A stretch of 64,000 nucleotides of DNA from Arthrobacter echini (GTDB lineage Bacteria; Actinomycetota; Actinomycetes; Actinomycetales; Micrococcaceae): NCBI RefSeq assembly GCF_008107445.1, contig NZ_VSLD01000001.1, positions 186,001 through 250,000 on the forward strand. Direction: 5' to 3'. Each line of letters begins with the position of its first letter. The first letter of the stretch is position 1. A program made the translations under genes and the position numbers. The notes below the pieces were generated by a model. It was not told the origin of the DNA. It ran no database searches and worked only from the letters and a program-made list of their open reading frames with translations. Of the stretch, positions 1 to 8,672 are shown in pieces.

Positions 1-1
1 C

Positions 2-1501
2 GCGCGCTTCATCCCGCTCGAGGAGGTCATCGCCGTCCACCTCGACCAGCTCTTCCCCGGGATGGAGGTGCTCGAGCACCATCTGTTCCGGGTCACGCGC
101 AACGAGGACCTCGAGGTCGAGGAGGACGACGCCGAGAACCTGCTCCAGGCCCTCGAGAAGGAACTGCTGCGCCGCCGCTTCGGCCCGCCCGTCCGCCTCG
201 AGGTCACCACGGACATCAACCCGAGCATTCGCGCCCTGCTCTCCCGCGAGCTCGGTGTCGAGGAGGACGAGGTCTACGCCCTCCCGGCACCGCTGGACCT
301 GCGCGGACTCAGCGTCATCGCCGCGATCGACCGCGGTGAACTGCACTACCCCAAGCACGTTCCGCACACGAGCCGGCATCTGAACGAGAGCGAGACCTCC
401 AAGGCCGCGAACGTCTTTGCCGCGATGCGACGTCGGGACATCCTGCTGCACCACCCGTACGACTCCTTCTCGACGTCGGTCCAGGCCTTCCTCGAGCAAG
501 CTGCAGCCGACCCCAAGGTCCAGGCCATCAAGCAGACGCTGTACCGGACATCGGGCGACTCCCCCATCGTCGACGCGCTGATCGACGCCGCCGAGGCGGG
601 CAAGCAGGTCCTCGCCCTGGTGGAGATCAAGGCGCGTTTCGACGAGCAGGCCAACATCTCCTGGGCACGGAAGCTCGAGCAGGCCGGCGTCCACGTGGTG
701 TACGGGATCGTGGGCCTGAAGACGCACTGCAAGCTCTCGCTCGTGGTGCGGCAGGAGATCAACGGACTGCGGCGGTACTGCCACATCGGCACGGGAAACT
801 ACCACCCGCGCACCGCGAGATACTACGAGGACCTGGGCCTGCTCACCGCGAACGACCAGGTGGGCCTGGATCTCTCGCGGCTGTTCAACCAGCTCTCCGG
901 GTACGCCCCGAAGTCCACCTTCAAGCGGCTCCTCGTGGCTCCGCGGTCCGTCCGTTCGGGTCTGATGGAGCGGATCGAGCAGGAGATCACGAACAGCCGG
1001 GCGGGACTGCCGGCGCGCGTGGTCATCAAGGTCAACTCCATCGTGGACGAGGCCATCATCGATTCGCTCTACCGCGCATCACAGGCCGGCGTCGCGGTGG
1101 ACGTGATCGTCCGCGGCATCTGTTCCGTGCGCCCCGGGGTTCCCGGCCTGAGCGAGAACGTGACGGTGCGTTCCGTCCTCGGCCGCTTCCTGGAGCACTC
1201 GCGGGTCTTCGCCTTCGCGAACGGGGGTGAGCCGGCGGTCTTCATCGGCTCGGCCGACATGATGCACCGCAACCTGGATCGCAGGGTCGAGGCGCTGGTG
1301 CAGCTCAGCGCTCCGGAGGACATCTCGTACCTGATGAATCTCATGGACCGCTACATGGATCCGTCCGTGTCCAGCTGGCACCTCGACGAGACCGGGTGCT
1401 GGACCCGCCACCACCGGGACGAAGAGGGCGCCCCCCTCGAGGACATCCAGTCCTGGCTACTCGCTTCCAGGACCCGCCAGCAAGCGGTGTCGCGTCGCTG
1501 A
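2..1501 (+). CDS. ppk1: Polyphosphate kinase 1, C-terminal part (5' end outside window)
   Basis: Makes and degrades inorganic polyphosphate from ATP at the inner face of the membrane. The reading frame is open from base 2 with no start in the window, so this is the 3' part of a longer gene (about 500 residues visible; the family is usually 690-750). The phosphorylated-histidine region is visible as GLKTHCKL (histidine codon 725-727), matching E. coli His435. The second conserved histidine is in FLEHSRV (1196-1198). The loop [13 protein letters not shown] and the motif [16 protein letters not shown] are also family hallmarks. Its TGA stop overlaps the ATG of the following Nudix gene by one base, so the two are very likely co-translated. 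Confidence 0.96.
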   Translation, partial: ARFIPLEEVIAVHLDQLFPGMEVLEHHLFRVTRNEDLEVEEDDAENLLQALEKELLRRRFGPPVRLEVTTDINPSIRALLSRELGVEEDEVYALPAPLDLRGLSVIAAIDRGELHYPKHVPHTSRHLNESETSKAANVFAAMRRRDILLHHPYDSFSTSVQAFLEQAAADPKVQAIKQTLYRTSGDSPIVDALIDAAEAGKQVLALVEIKARFDEQANISWARKLEQAGVHVVYGIVGLKTHCKLSLVVRQEINGLRRYCHIGTGNYHPRTARYYEDLGLLTANDQVGLDLSRLFNQLSGYAPKSTFKRLLVAPRSVRSGLMERIEQEITNSRAGLPARVVIKVNSIVDEAIIDSLYRASQAGVAVDVIVRGICSVRPGVPGLSENVTVRSVLGRFLEHSRVFAFANGGEPAVFIGSADMMHRNLDRRVEALVQLSAPEDISYLMNLMDRYMDPSVSSWHLDETGCWTRHHRDEEGAPLEDIQSWLLASRTRQQAVSRR

Positions 1502-2466
1502 TGGCTTCCTCCACGAAAGACCCGGCCTCCGGCATGCCGCCGGGAGACGCCGTCGTGATCGCGGCCGGCACCCTGTGCTGGCGGATCGAGAAGGGCCGGC
1601 TCGAGCTCCTGCTCATCCACCGGCCGCGCTACGGGGACTGGTCCTGGCCGAAGGGCAAGCTCGACGAGGGCGAGACCACGCCGGAGTGCGCGGTCCGCGA
1701 GACATTCGAGGAAGTGGGTCTCCGCGTCGAGCTCGGGATCCCGCTCGCCACCATCAGGTATCCGGTGAACTCCGGGGAGAAAATCGTCCAGTACTGGGCG
1801 GCAGGCATCCGGCACCTCTCCCCCGTCCCCGACGGCAAGGAGGTCGACCACGTGGAGTGGGTGACGCCGCAGAAGGCCCGCACCATGCTGAGCAACCCCT
1901 CCGACGTCGAACCACTGGACGTCCTCGTCGAGGCGTACGATGCCGACGATCTCCAGACATGGCCGGTGATCGTGGTGCGGCACGCGAAGGCGAAACCCCG
2001 CTCCTCCTGGAGCCTGGCCGAGGGCGACCGCCCGCTCGCAGCCACCGGCAGACGGCAGTCCGTCGCGGTGAGCCGCCTGCTGCAGGCGTGGAACCCGGAG
2101 CGGGTGATCAGCAGCCCGTGGGTGCGCTGCGTCCAGACCGTCTCGCCCTACGTGAACCAGCGCAGCGCCAAGCTCAAGCTCGTGGACGCCCTCACCGAGC
2201 GCGACGCCGCGCGGAAGCCCGGACGGACGAGGGCCGCCGTCGAGCGGGTGTTCGACAAGCGCCGCCCCGTGGCGATCTGCACACACCGCCCCGTCCTGCC
2301 GCTGGTCTTCGACGTCCTGGAGGGCCACCTGACGAAGCGGCTGCGCGCGCTCCTTCCCACCGACGACCCCTATCTGGCGCCCGGAGAGGCCCTGATCTGT
2401 CAGGTCAGCAGCACCGATCCCGGCCGGATCGTGTCCGTGGAGCAGTACCGGGCGTACGACGACTGA
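1501..2466 (+). CDS. mutT1: MutT1-like Nudix hydrolase fused to a histidine phosphatase domain
   Basis: A 321-residue two-domain enzyme. A complete Nudix box (GX5EX7REUXEEXGU) lies at residues 52-74, beginning GKLDEGET and ending REtfEEVGL. The second half starts with the phosphohistidine motif RHAKA at residues 160-164 and has a second histidine in ICTHRP, as in the SixA/histidine-phosphatase fold. In mycobacteria this fusion (MutT1) hydrolyses 8-oxo-dGTP/8-oxo-GTP and diadenosine polyphosphates. The start is placed at the ATG that overlaps the ppk1 stop (TGATG); an upstream in-frame extension would run inside ppk1. The ppk1-mutT1 order is also that of Mycobacterium. Confidence 0.9.
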   Translation: MASSTKDPASGMPPGDAVVIAAGTLCWRIEKGRLELLLIHRPRYGDWSWPKGKLDEGETTPECAVRETFEEVGLRVELGIPLATIRYPVNSGEKIVQYWAAGIRHLSPVPDGKEVDHVEWVTPQKARTMLSNPSDVEPLDVLVEAYDADDLQTWPVIVVRHAKAKPRSSWSLAEGDRPLAATGRRQSVAVSRLLQAWNPERVISSPWVRCVQTVSPYVNQRSAKLKLVDALTERDAARKPGRTRAAVERVFDKRRPVAICTHRPVLPLVFDVLEGHLTKRLRALLPTDDPYLAPGEALICQVSSTDPGRIVSVEQYRAYDD

Positions 2467-2531
2467 TCCTCGGGGGTTGACGCAGCCCTGCCCGTGTCGA
2501 AAGCTTGGCAGAGCATTCGGGGAGGGAAACG

Positions 2532-4124
2532 ATGGCCACGACCGGAAGTGTCGCCGCGACGGGGGTGAATCTTCTCATCGGCGCCCTCCTGGTGTACGCC
2601 GTCCTGCGTCTGACGCTCCGCACCGGCCGATCGGAGACACTCCCGATGCGCGCGGCCAGGCGCCACGCGATGGTGGCGGCCCTCCTCGCCCTCGCGGTCG
2701 GCGGCGTCCTCGGTTCCCCGCCCCTGCACGAGTTGGCCACGCCCTGGCCGTCGGCCTCCGGGGCGGCCAGGGGTGCAGTGTTCTCCAGGGATCTGACGGA
2801 TACCCTCACACCCCTCCTCTCGATCGTCGGCATCTATCTGATCGCGCAGTTCACCGGTCCGCGATGCGCCGGAGATCACGACGCCGACCGGATGGCGAGG
2901 CACGTGCGCGAGTACCTGCCGCGCTACCTGACGGCATCCACGGGGGTGCTGGTGCTGGTCGGCTTCGCCGCGATCGCCCTGACGGTGCCCGTTTCCCCCA
3001 TCGACCCGCAGGACGCTCCCGTGGAGGGGTTCGCCCCCTCCGTCTCGCGCGTCCCTGGACCCTACTTCGCGTCGATCGCCGGCATCTCCTACACCACGCT
3101 GATTGTCGGGGTCGTCCTGACGCTGCAGGTGATCGTGCGGCGTCGGCCTGTGTCCACCCTCACGGAGGTGGAGGACATCATCATGCGCGGCGTGTTCGTC
3201 AACCGCCTGCTGCGGACCACGGCCCTGGTCACGGTGCTGGTGGTGGGCGCCTGCCTGCAGTTCGCAGCACCGCCGAGCGCAGGGCCCGCCTGGGACCCTC
3301 TCCGCGTCGGGGTGGGCCTCCTCTCGGTGGCGACCCTCCTCATGGTCGTCGCGGCCCGGCCACGCTTCGAACCTCCTCACCTCTACGACGGGGACCAGCC
3401 CCCGGCACCCGCCGGGTCGCTCCCACGGGCCCGGAGTGTGGTGGGCAGCGGGCAACGCATCGGCTACGCGGTGTGGTGCCTCGGCGTCGTACCGCTGCTG
3501 TTCTCCCTCGGCATGCCGCTGGGTGGCCCGCTGCAGCTCGGCATGCTGACCGTGGCCTATCTCGCGTTCCTCGGTGTCCAGCTGTGGGCCGAGCTGATCC
3601 TGCTGAGGAACCACGGGTTGCCGTCGGATCCGCGGACAGCGCCGCGTCCTCCTGCGCTGCTCCTGCTGATCATGGTCCCTGCCCTCGCCGTCGTCCTCGG
3701 TGCGGCCTGGCTGGCGCTCTGGGTGGGGACTCTGCCCGGGGCATCGACGCAGCCCGCTCTCTGGTGGGCCTCCTACGGCCTGCTCCTGAGTGGCTCCGTG
3801 GCCGTGCTGTCCCTCACGCTGACCCGCCCTCGGCTGCGTCTGGCCCCCGAGCTCGGGGACCGGTCCCTGCGCGCGGCGGTGGCGGCCCGCACCCTGGTCA
3901 TGACCATCTCCGGCATGCTCGCCCTCGCTGCCTTCGTCCTCGCGGGCAATCGCGCGGCCCTGGTACCGGACGGCGCCGGAGTTGCGCCGTACCCGCCGGG
4001 ATCGGGGCAGCTCGATACCCTCGTGATCGCCCTGTTCCTCGCCGCCGTCGTCGTCGCGGTGCTGCCCGTGAGGTCACCCGGAGCCAGGCGCCCGGTCGCT
4101 CCGGAGCAGGTGTCGGCGTCGTGA
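2532..4124 (+). CDS. Polytopic integral membrane protein, function unknown
   Basis: A 530-residue protein made almost entirely of hydrophobic helices (roughly a dozen segments) with short charged loops; I recognise no catalytic motif. The ATG at 2532 is preferred because GGAGGG lies seven to ten bases before it; a TTG 27 bases upstream is also in frame. It follows the Nudix gene by 65 bases on the same strand and could be read with ppk1-mutT1. The short basic C-terminal tail is probably cytoplasmic. It resembles uncharacterised membrane proteins of Micrococcaceae in style only; no function is assigned. Confidence 0.75.
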   Translation: MATTGSVAATGVNLLIGALLVYAVLRLTLRTGRSETLPMRAARRHAMVAALLALAVGGVLGSPPLHELATPWPSASGAARGAVFSRDLTDTLTPLLSIVGIYLIAQFTGPRCAGDHDADRMARHVREYLPRYLTASTGVLVLVGFAAIALTVPVSPIDPQDAPVEGFAPSVSRVPGPYFASIAGISYTTLIVGVVLTLQVIVRRRPVSTLTEVEDIIMRGVFVNRLLRTTALVTVLVVGACLQFAAPPSAGPAWDPLRVGVGLLSVATLLMVVAARPRFEPPHLYDGDQPPAPAGSLPRARSVVGSGQRIGYAVWCLGVVPLLFSLGMPLGGPLQLGMLTVAYLAFLGVQLWAELILLRNHGLPSDPRTAPRPPALLLLIMVPALAVVLGAAWLALWVGTLPGASTQPALWWASYGLLLSGSVAVLSLTLTRPRLRLAPELGDRSLRAAVAARTLVMTISGMLALAAFVLAGNRAALVPDGAGVAPYPPGSGQLDTLVIALFLAAVVVAVLPVRSPGARRPVAPEQVSAS

Positions 4125-4144
4125 GCACCTGTCCCGCCGATCGC

Positions 4145-4150
4145 TAGACT
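4145..4150 (+). promoter_or_regulatory. -10 hexamer TAGACT for leaderless thyA transcript
   Basis: TAGACT ends six bases before the GTG start codon of thyA, and there is no Shine-Dalgarno sequence in between. This geometry puts transcription start at or next to the start codon. Confidence 0.6.
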
Positions 4151-4156
4151 GTCCGG

Positions 4157-4984
4157 GTGAACACTCCCCTCCCCACGCCGTACGAGGACCTGCTGCGCGA
4201 CGTCATGGACAACGGCGTCGCCAAGAGTGACCGGACGGGCACCGGCACGCGGAGTGTCTTCGGGCGCCAGCTGCGCTTCGACCTGACCGAGTCCTTCCCC
4301 CTGATCACCACCAAGCGCGTGCACTTCAAGTCCGTGGCGCTCGAGCTGCTCTGGTTCCTCCGCGGCGACTCGAATGTGCGCTGGCTCCAGGAACGCGGTG
4401 TCTCCATCTGGAACGAATGGGCGGACGACGACGGCGAGCTCGGCCCGGTCTACGGCGTCCAGTGGCGCTCGTGGCCCACACCCGATGGCGGCCACATCGA
4501 CCAGATCGCGCAGGTGGTCGAGGCGCTGAGGGACACGCCCGATTCGCGCCGCCATCTCGTCTCGGCATGGAATGTCTCCGAGCTGCAGTCCATGGCCCTG
4601 CCCCCCTGCCATGTCTTCTTCCAGTTCTACGTGACCCCCGGCGTCGACGGTGCTCCCGGCAGACTCTCCTGCCAGCTGTACCAGCGCTCCGCCGATACCT
4701 TCCTCGGCGTGCCGTTCAACATCGCCTCCTACGCCCTGCTGACCCTCATGGTGGCCCAGCAGACCGGTCTGGAGCCCGGTGAGTTCATCTGGACCGGCGG
4801 CGACGTGCACGTGTACGACAATCATGTGGAGCAGGTCCGGGAGCAGCTCTCCCGCACGCCCTACCCCTACCCGCGCCTCGAACTCTCCCGGAAACCCGCG
4901 AGCATCTTCGAGTACACCCTGGAGGATTTCGCCGTGATCGACTACCGGCACCACCCCACCATCAAGGCACCGGTGGCCGTATGA
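4157..4984 (+). CDS. thyA: Thymidylate synthase
   Basis: Converts dUMP to dTMP using methylene-tetrahydrofolate as methyl donor and reductant. The 275-residue length is close to E. coli ThyA (264). The catalytic cysteine is Cys151 in the motif [12 protein letters not shown]. Also visible are the folate/dUMP regions SDRTGTGT (residues 24-31), [10 protein letters not shown] and, near the C-terminus, [12 protein letters not shown]. The GTG start is supported by the leaderless promoter just upstream. Its last four bases overlap the ATG of folA (ATGA), coupling the two enzymes that form and regenerate the folate cycle. Confidence 0.97.
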   Translation: MNTPLPTPYEDLLRDVMDNGVAKSDRTGTGTRSVFGRQLRFDLTESFPLITTKRVHFKSVALELLWFLRGDSNVRWLQERGVSIWNEWADDDGELGPVYGVQWRSWPTPDGGHIDQIAQVVEALRDTPDSRRHLVSAWNVSELQSMALPPCHVFFQFYVTPGVDGAPGRLSCQLYQRSADTFLGVPFNIASYALLTLMVAQQTGLEPGEFIWTGGDVHVYDNHVEQVREQLSRTPYPYPRLELSRKPASIFEYTLEDFAVIDYRHHPTIKAPVAV

Positions 4985-5541
4985 GCTCTGCAGCCGACAG
5001 CCTGAGCGTGCCCGACGCCGTCGGGTCCTCCCCGGTGATCGGCATGATCTGGGCGCAGACCGAGGCGGGCGTGATCGGTCGGGACGGCGGTATCCCCTGG
5101 CACGTGCCCGAGGACATGGCGCACTTCAAGGCCACGACCACGGGCCATCCGGTGGTCATGGGTCGCCGCACCTGGGAATCCTTCCCGGAGAAGTTCCGGC
5201 CGCTGCCGGACCGCACCAACATCGTCATCTCCGGCTCCGAGCCCAGCGCATTCCCTGGCGCCGTCGTCGTCGGATCCCTCGAGGCCGCGATCGAGGCCGC
5301 CGGGGCAAGCCCCGGCGCGGAGGAGATCTGGATCATCGGGGGCGGACAGGTCTATGCCGACGCCATGGCGCTGGCCAACGCCGCTCTCGTCACAGTCATC
5401 GAGTCGGCCGAGGACGGCGACACGATGGCGCCGTCGCTCGATGTCGATTGGGCGCTCGCCGCGCTCACGCCCGAGACCGGGTGGCTGGAGTCTTCGGGCG
5501 GGTCCCGGTACCGCATCAGCCTCTGGACCCGCCGCCCGTAG
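4981..5541 (+). CDS. folA: Dihydrofolate reductase
   Basis: Reduces the dihydrofolate left by thymidylate synthase back to tetrahydrofolate with NADPH. The 186-residue protein carries an N-terminal extension of about 18 residues before the core motif [20 protein letters not shown]. Further DHFR hallmarks are [28 protein letters not shown] and WIIGGGQVY. The start overlaps thyA by four bases, so translation is probably coupled. The gene ends 169 bases before asd, and a hairpin-containing spacer follows. Confidence 0.96.
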   Translation: MSSAADSLSVPDAVGSSPVIGMIWAQTEAGVIGRDGGIPWHVPEDMAHFKATTTGHPVVMGRRTWESFPEKFRPLPDRTNIVISGSEPSAFPGAVVVGSLEAAIEAAGASPGAEEIWIIGGGQVYADAMALANAALVTVIESAEDGDTMAPSLDVDWALAALTPETGWLESSGGSRYRISLWTRRP

Positions 5542-5572
5542 CCACGCCCTGATCGGCCTTCCGGCGGTGCGC

Positions 5573-5668
5573 CTGGTCCGTCCCTCGGTCCCGCGCCTTC
5601 GTCAGCCCTCCATCAGCGCGCCTCAGCCCTCCGTCGAAATCCGTCAGCGACTGGTCCGTCCCTCCGTC
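5573..5668 (+). repeat. Pair of 18-bp direct repeats between folA and asd
   Basis: CTGGTCCGTCCCTCGGTC at 5573-5590 recurs as CTGGTCCGTCCCTCCGTC at 5651-5668, 17 of 18 bases identical, 78 bases apart. Between them the motif CAGCCCTCC also appears twice. The second copy is one arm of an inverted repeat in the asd promoter. Confidence 0.6.
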
Positions 5669-5685
5669 ATAAGGAGGGTCGGACC
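5653..5685. promoter_or_regulatory. Inverted repeat overlapping the asd -35 region
   Basis: GGTCCGTCCCTCC (5653-5665) and GGAGGGTCGGACC (5673-5685) form 13-bp arms with a single T-T mismatch around a 7-base loop. The -10 hexamer TAAGCT is at 5698-5703, so a -35 element with normal spacing would fall in the second arm. It may be an operator for asd or a terminator for folA; no T-tract follows, which favours an operator. Confidence 0.5.
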
Positions 5686-5710
5686 GGGCGTCACGCCTAA
5701 GCTGGTGCCC

Positions 5711-6850
5711 ATGACTTCAGTACCCGCGACCTCCGCCCTGCCGTCGGTCGGGTTCGTCGGCTGGCGCGGCATGGTGGGCTCCGTCCTCATGCAGCGCCTC
5801 CAGGACGAGGGCGACTTCGACCGCATCAACCCGATCTTCTTCTCCACCTCCGCGGCCGGTGGTGCCCCGCCGTCGTTCGCCGACGGTGCCGGGGTGCTGC
5901 AGGACGCGTACGACGTCGAGACCCTGGCCACCCTGCCGATCATCGTGACCGCTCAGGGCGGCGACTACACCGCGGAGGTCCATCCCCGGCTGCGTGCCAC
6001 CGGCTGGGACGGTCTCTGGCTCGATGCCGCGTCGACGCTGCGGATGGAGGAGCAGAGCGTGATCGTGCTCGATCCGGTCAACCGGTCGGTCATCGAAGCG
6101 GGCCTCGCGGGCGGTGTCCGGGATTTCGTGGGCGGCAACTGCACGGTCTCCTGCATGCTCATGGGCCTGGGCGGGCTCTTCCGGAACGGTCTCGTGGAGT
6201 GGGGTACCTCCATGACCTACCAGGCGGCGTCGGGTGGGGGCGCACGGCACATGCGCGAGCTGCTGGATCAGTTCGGCGCCCTCCACAGCAGCGTGGCCGT
6301 GAATCTCGACGACCCCGCATCGGCGATCCTCGACATCGACCGGGCCATCCTCGCCAAGCAGCGCCACCCGAGCCTGGACGCCACGCAGTTCGGGGTGCCG
6401 CTCGCCGGGTCCGTGATCCCGTGGATCGACGCGGATCTCGGCAACGGGCAGTCGAAGGAGGAATGGAAGGCCGGAGCGGAGACGAACAAGATCCTCGGGA
6501 CGGAGACACGCATCCCCTTCGACGGCCTGTGCGTCCGCGTCGGATCCATGCGCTCGCACTCCCAGGCCCTGACCCTGAAGCTCACGCAGGACCTGCCCGT
6601 CGACGAGATCGAGGCAATCATCGCGGCCGACAACGAATGGGTCCGGGTGATCCCGAACACGAAGGTCGACACCGTGTCCGGCCTCACCCCCATCGCGGCC
6701 ACGGGCTCGCTGGAGATCCCGGTGGGGCGCATCCGCAAGCTCGAGATGGGGCCGGAGTACATCAGCGCCTTCACCGTGGGCGACCAACTGCTGTGGGGAG
6801 CGGCCGAACCCCTGCGCCGCATGCTGCTGATCGCGACCGGGAACCTGTAG
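5711..6850 (+). CDS. asd: Aspartate-semialdehyde dehydrogenase (E. coli-type)
   Basis: Makes aspartate semialdehyde from aspartyl phosphate with NADPH, the branch point to lysine/diaminopimelate, threonine and methionine. The 379-residue sequence belongs to the long, proteobacterial-type Asd class: the NADP-binding start is [17 protein letters not shown] (residues 14-30) and the catalytic cysteine is Cys144 in [13 protein letters not shown]. The active-site histidine motif [14 protein letters not shown] is also present. The ATG at 5711 sits seven bases after the -10 TAAGCT, so the mRNA is probably leaderless. A longer in-frame extension into folA exists but has no homology. Confidence 0.94.
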   Translation: MTSVPATSALPSVGFVGWRGMVGSVLMQRLQDEGDFDRINPIFFSTSAAGGAPPSFADGAGVLQDAYDVETLATLPIIVTAQGGDYTAEVHPRLRATGWDGLWLDAASTLRMEEQSVIVLDPVNRSVIEAGLAGGVRDFVGGNCTVSCMLMGLGGLFRNGLVEWGTSMTYQAASGGGARHMRELLDQFGALHSSVAVNLDDPASAILDIDRAILAKQRHPSLDATQFGVPLAGSVIPWIDADLGNGQSKEEWKAGAETNKILGTETRIPFDGLCVRVGSMRSHSQALTLKLTQDLPVDEIEAIIAADNEWVRVIPNTKVDTVSGLTPIAATGSLEIPVGRIRKLEMGPEYISAFTVGDQLLWGAAEPLRRMLLIATGNL

Positions 6851-7088
6851 GTCCGATCGCCGGCGGCGCGCTGCCCGGTCCGTACTTCGAGGCAGCCGGG
6901 CCGGCATGGGACCGTGCGCCGCGAGGCCCGCCGGGCGATGACGTCACCCGGGCGGCCGAGGACCCGAAGCTGCAGGGCTGCCAAGGATGCGGCGTCGGTG
7001 CCCGGCACCGGTCCCGGTGGCCCGGTCACCTGAGGTTCCGCGACGGCTCCTGGAGCAAAAGGTCGGTGGGCAGCGGCAGGATGACCGC

Positions 7089-7517
7089 ATGGACCCCGTG
7101 AACGCAGACACCATCCTTCGGCGCTTCTTCGCGTCGAGTTCCCACGTCCGTCATCCGGAGAGTCTGCTGCGGTACGAACGGGTCCAGGACCACCTCCGGG
7201 GTTATCTCGAGGACAGCGCATGGAGCCGATTGACCGTCGAGGACCAGGAGCTGCTCGCCCTCGAACGCCAGTTCGGGACGGACTGCCCCTTCTCCCAGGT
7301 CATGGGTGCACCGGCGCTACTGCACGCGTTGCCCGATTTCCTCGCACAGCCTCATCTCCTGCCCGACTTCCACGATCGGCTCGCCCAGATCAGCGTCGCT
7401 TCGCGCCTCGCCCAGTGGCTGTGCTCCCGCCAGCTCGTCGAGCGCGAGTTGAGCTGGGGCGACGTCGTCCTCACCCGGGCTGCCGCGGAACAGGCCCGCC
7501 GCACCCCCGCTATCTAG
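7089..7517 (+). CDS. Small protein of unknown function
   Basis: A 142-residue, soluble-looking, mostly helical protein with no signal peptide and no motif I recognise. It has several aromatic-acidic stretches (LRYERVQDHLRGYLED) and two cysteines. The ATG at 7089 is chosen because CAGGAT, a weak -10, ends six bases before it, as in other leaderless genes here. The open frame continues upstream without homology-like character. It is followed by the 152-bp hairpin array and not by another close gene. Confidence 0.6.
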   Translation: MDPVNADTILRRFFASSSHVRHPESLLRYERVQDHLRGYLEDSAWSRLTVEDQELLALERQFGTDCPFSQVMGAPALLHALPDFLAQPHLLPDFHDRLAQISVASRLAQWLCSRQLVERELSWGDVVLTRAAAEQARRTPAI

Positions 7518-7588
7518 CTTTCCGGCCAAGGCGTCGGAGTGCCTGCATCGGCGTTCCCGTGCGGTGGTGCGCACGTCGGAGCGCTCGT

Positions 7589-7970
7589 TCCCACCGCACA
7601 ACTTCGACCAGTGGGGTGGAGCAGTGAAGGAGCGTCGATCCCACTGCACAATGCTGACCGCTGGGGACGAGCGCTCGATCCCACTGCACAACTCCGACCA
7701 GTGGGAGTGAGCGGGGGAAGGAGCGCTGCAGAACCGTCGATCCCACCGCACGACTTCCGACATTGGGAGAGAGCGATGGAGGAGCGTCGATCCCACTGCA
7801 CAACCCCCAACGCTGGGAAAGAACGCTCGATCCCTCTGCACAACTCCGACCAGTGGGAGTGAGCGGGGGAAGGGGCGCTGCAGAACCGTCGATCCCACTG
7901 CGCAACTCCGACCAGTGGGAAGGAACAGCCAAGGAGCGTCAATCCCACCCAAGGACGCCGAACAGCGGGA
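7589..7970. repeat. Higher-order tandem array of eight hairpins, 152-bp period
   Basis: Eight copies of a 28-base inverted repeat (consensus TCCCACTG, 12-base loop, CAGTGGGA) start at 7589, 7639, 7679, 7741, 7791, 7831, 7893 and 7943. Start-to-start distances are 50, 40, 62, 50, 40, 62, 50, so the true unit is 152 bp containing three hairpins, present about 2.6 times. The distance between arms is exactly 20 in every copy. The 34-base spacer after the third hairpin (GTGAGCGGGGGAAGGAGCGC and onward) is nearly identical in both copies. Stems are perfect in three copies (7679, 7893 and nearly 7831) and degenerate elsewhere. It fills most of the 535-base gap 7518-8052. Confidence 0.9.
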
Positions 7971-8052
7971 GGGAGCCGCAGGAGCGACACGCGCACACGG
8001 CCACGAGGCCTCCCTGGTGGACGCGGAAGGAGTCCGTCACCAGAATGAACGC

Positions 8053-8532
8053 ATGGACCGGGACCAACAGAAGACCGCCGAGACGTTCCACGCCCGGATG
8101 CCGCTCAAGTACCGGATAGGCTTCCTGGTCCTGGGGGCCGCGTCCACCATCTCGGTCACCGCAGGCATGATGGCGGGCGGCCTGAACGGGATCGGACTGA
8201 TCCTCGGGGCCCTCATGGCACTGCTCTTCGTCGCGACAGTGATGATGCAGGCGGTGGTCCGCCTGGACGCCGGGGAGCTGAGCATCAGCGTTGCGCGCAT
8301 CTTCAGGACCTCCATCCCCTACCATCGGATCGACGGCGTGCAGCCGGCCAAGGCGACCGGACTGGGCTCGGGCATGGGACTGCGGATCATGCCGAACAGC
8401 ACCACCGGCTATCTGGTCGGCGGACCGGCAGTGCGCATCTCGACCGGTAGCACCAGTGTCCTCGTCTCTACCGACGCCCCGACAGAACTCACCGAAGCCA
8501 TCGAACGACGTCGGTCCCACCAGATCCGCTGA
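8053..8532 (+). CDS. Two-helix membrane protein with C-terminal PH-like beta domain
   Basis: A 159-residue protein: a short charged N-terminus, two transmembrane helices at about residues 21-40 and 46-66, then a cytoplasmic beta-rich domain with YHRIDGVQPAKATGLGSGMG and TTGYLVGGPAVRI, a pattern like bacterial PH domains. I cannot assign a function. The ATG at 8053 is preceded at six bases by CAGAAT, which could be a -10 for a leaderless mRNA. The open frame upstream runs into the hairpin array and is not protein-like. Confidence 0.65.
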   Translation: MDRDQQKTAETFHARMPLKYRIGFLVLGAASTISVTAGMMAGGLNGIGLILGALMALLFVATVMMQAVVRLDAGELSISVARIFRTSIPYHRIDGVQPAKATGLGSGMGLRIMPNSTTGYLVGGPAVRISTGSTSVLVSTDAPTELTEAIERRRSHQIR

Positions 8533-8672
8533 CAGCCGCCGGGCTCCCGGCACCTGCAGCAGGTCCGCGAACCTGCCAGACCCGCCGGCACCCGCCCAGG
8601 CAGTCCGACGTATGGGGCGCTCGTCTGCTTCGCCCCGACGTGCTAGACAGGGTGTAACCAGAAGGAGCACGC

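Noticed and set aside
7589-7970. CRISPR array
   Set aside because: The repeats are inverted and unequal in spacing, and the spacers are themselves repeated at 152 bp; no cas genes are present.
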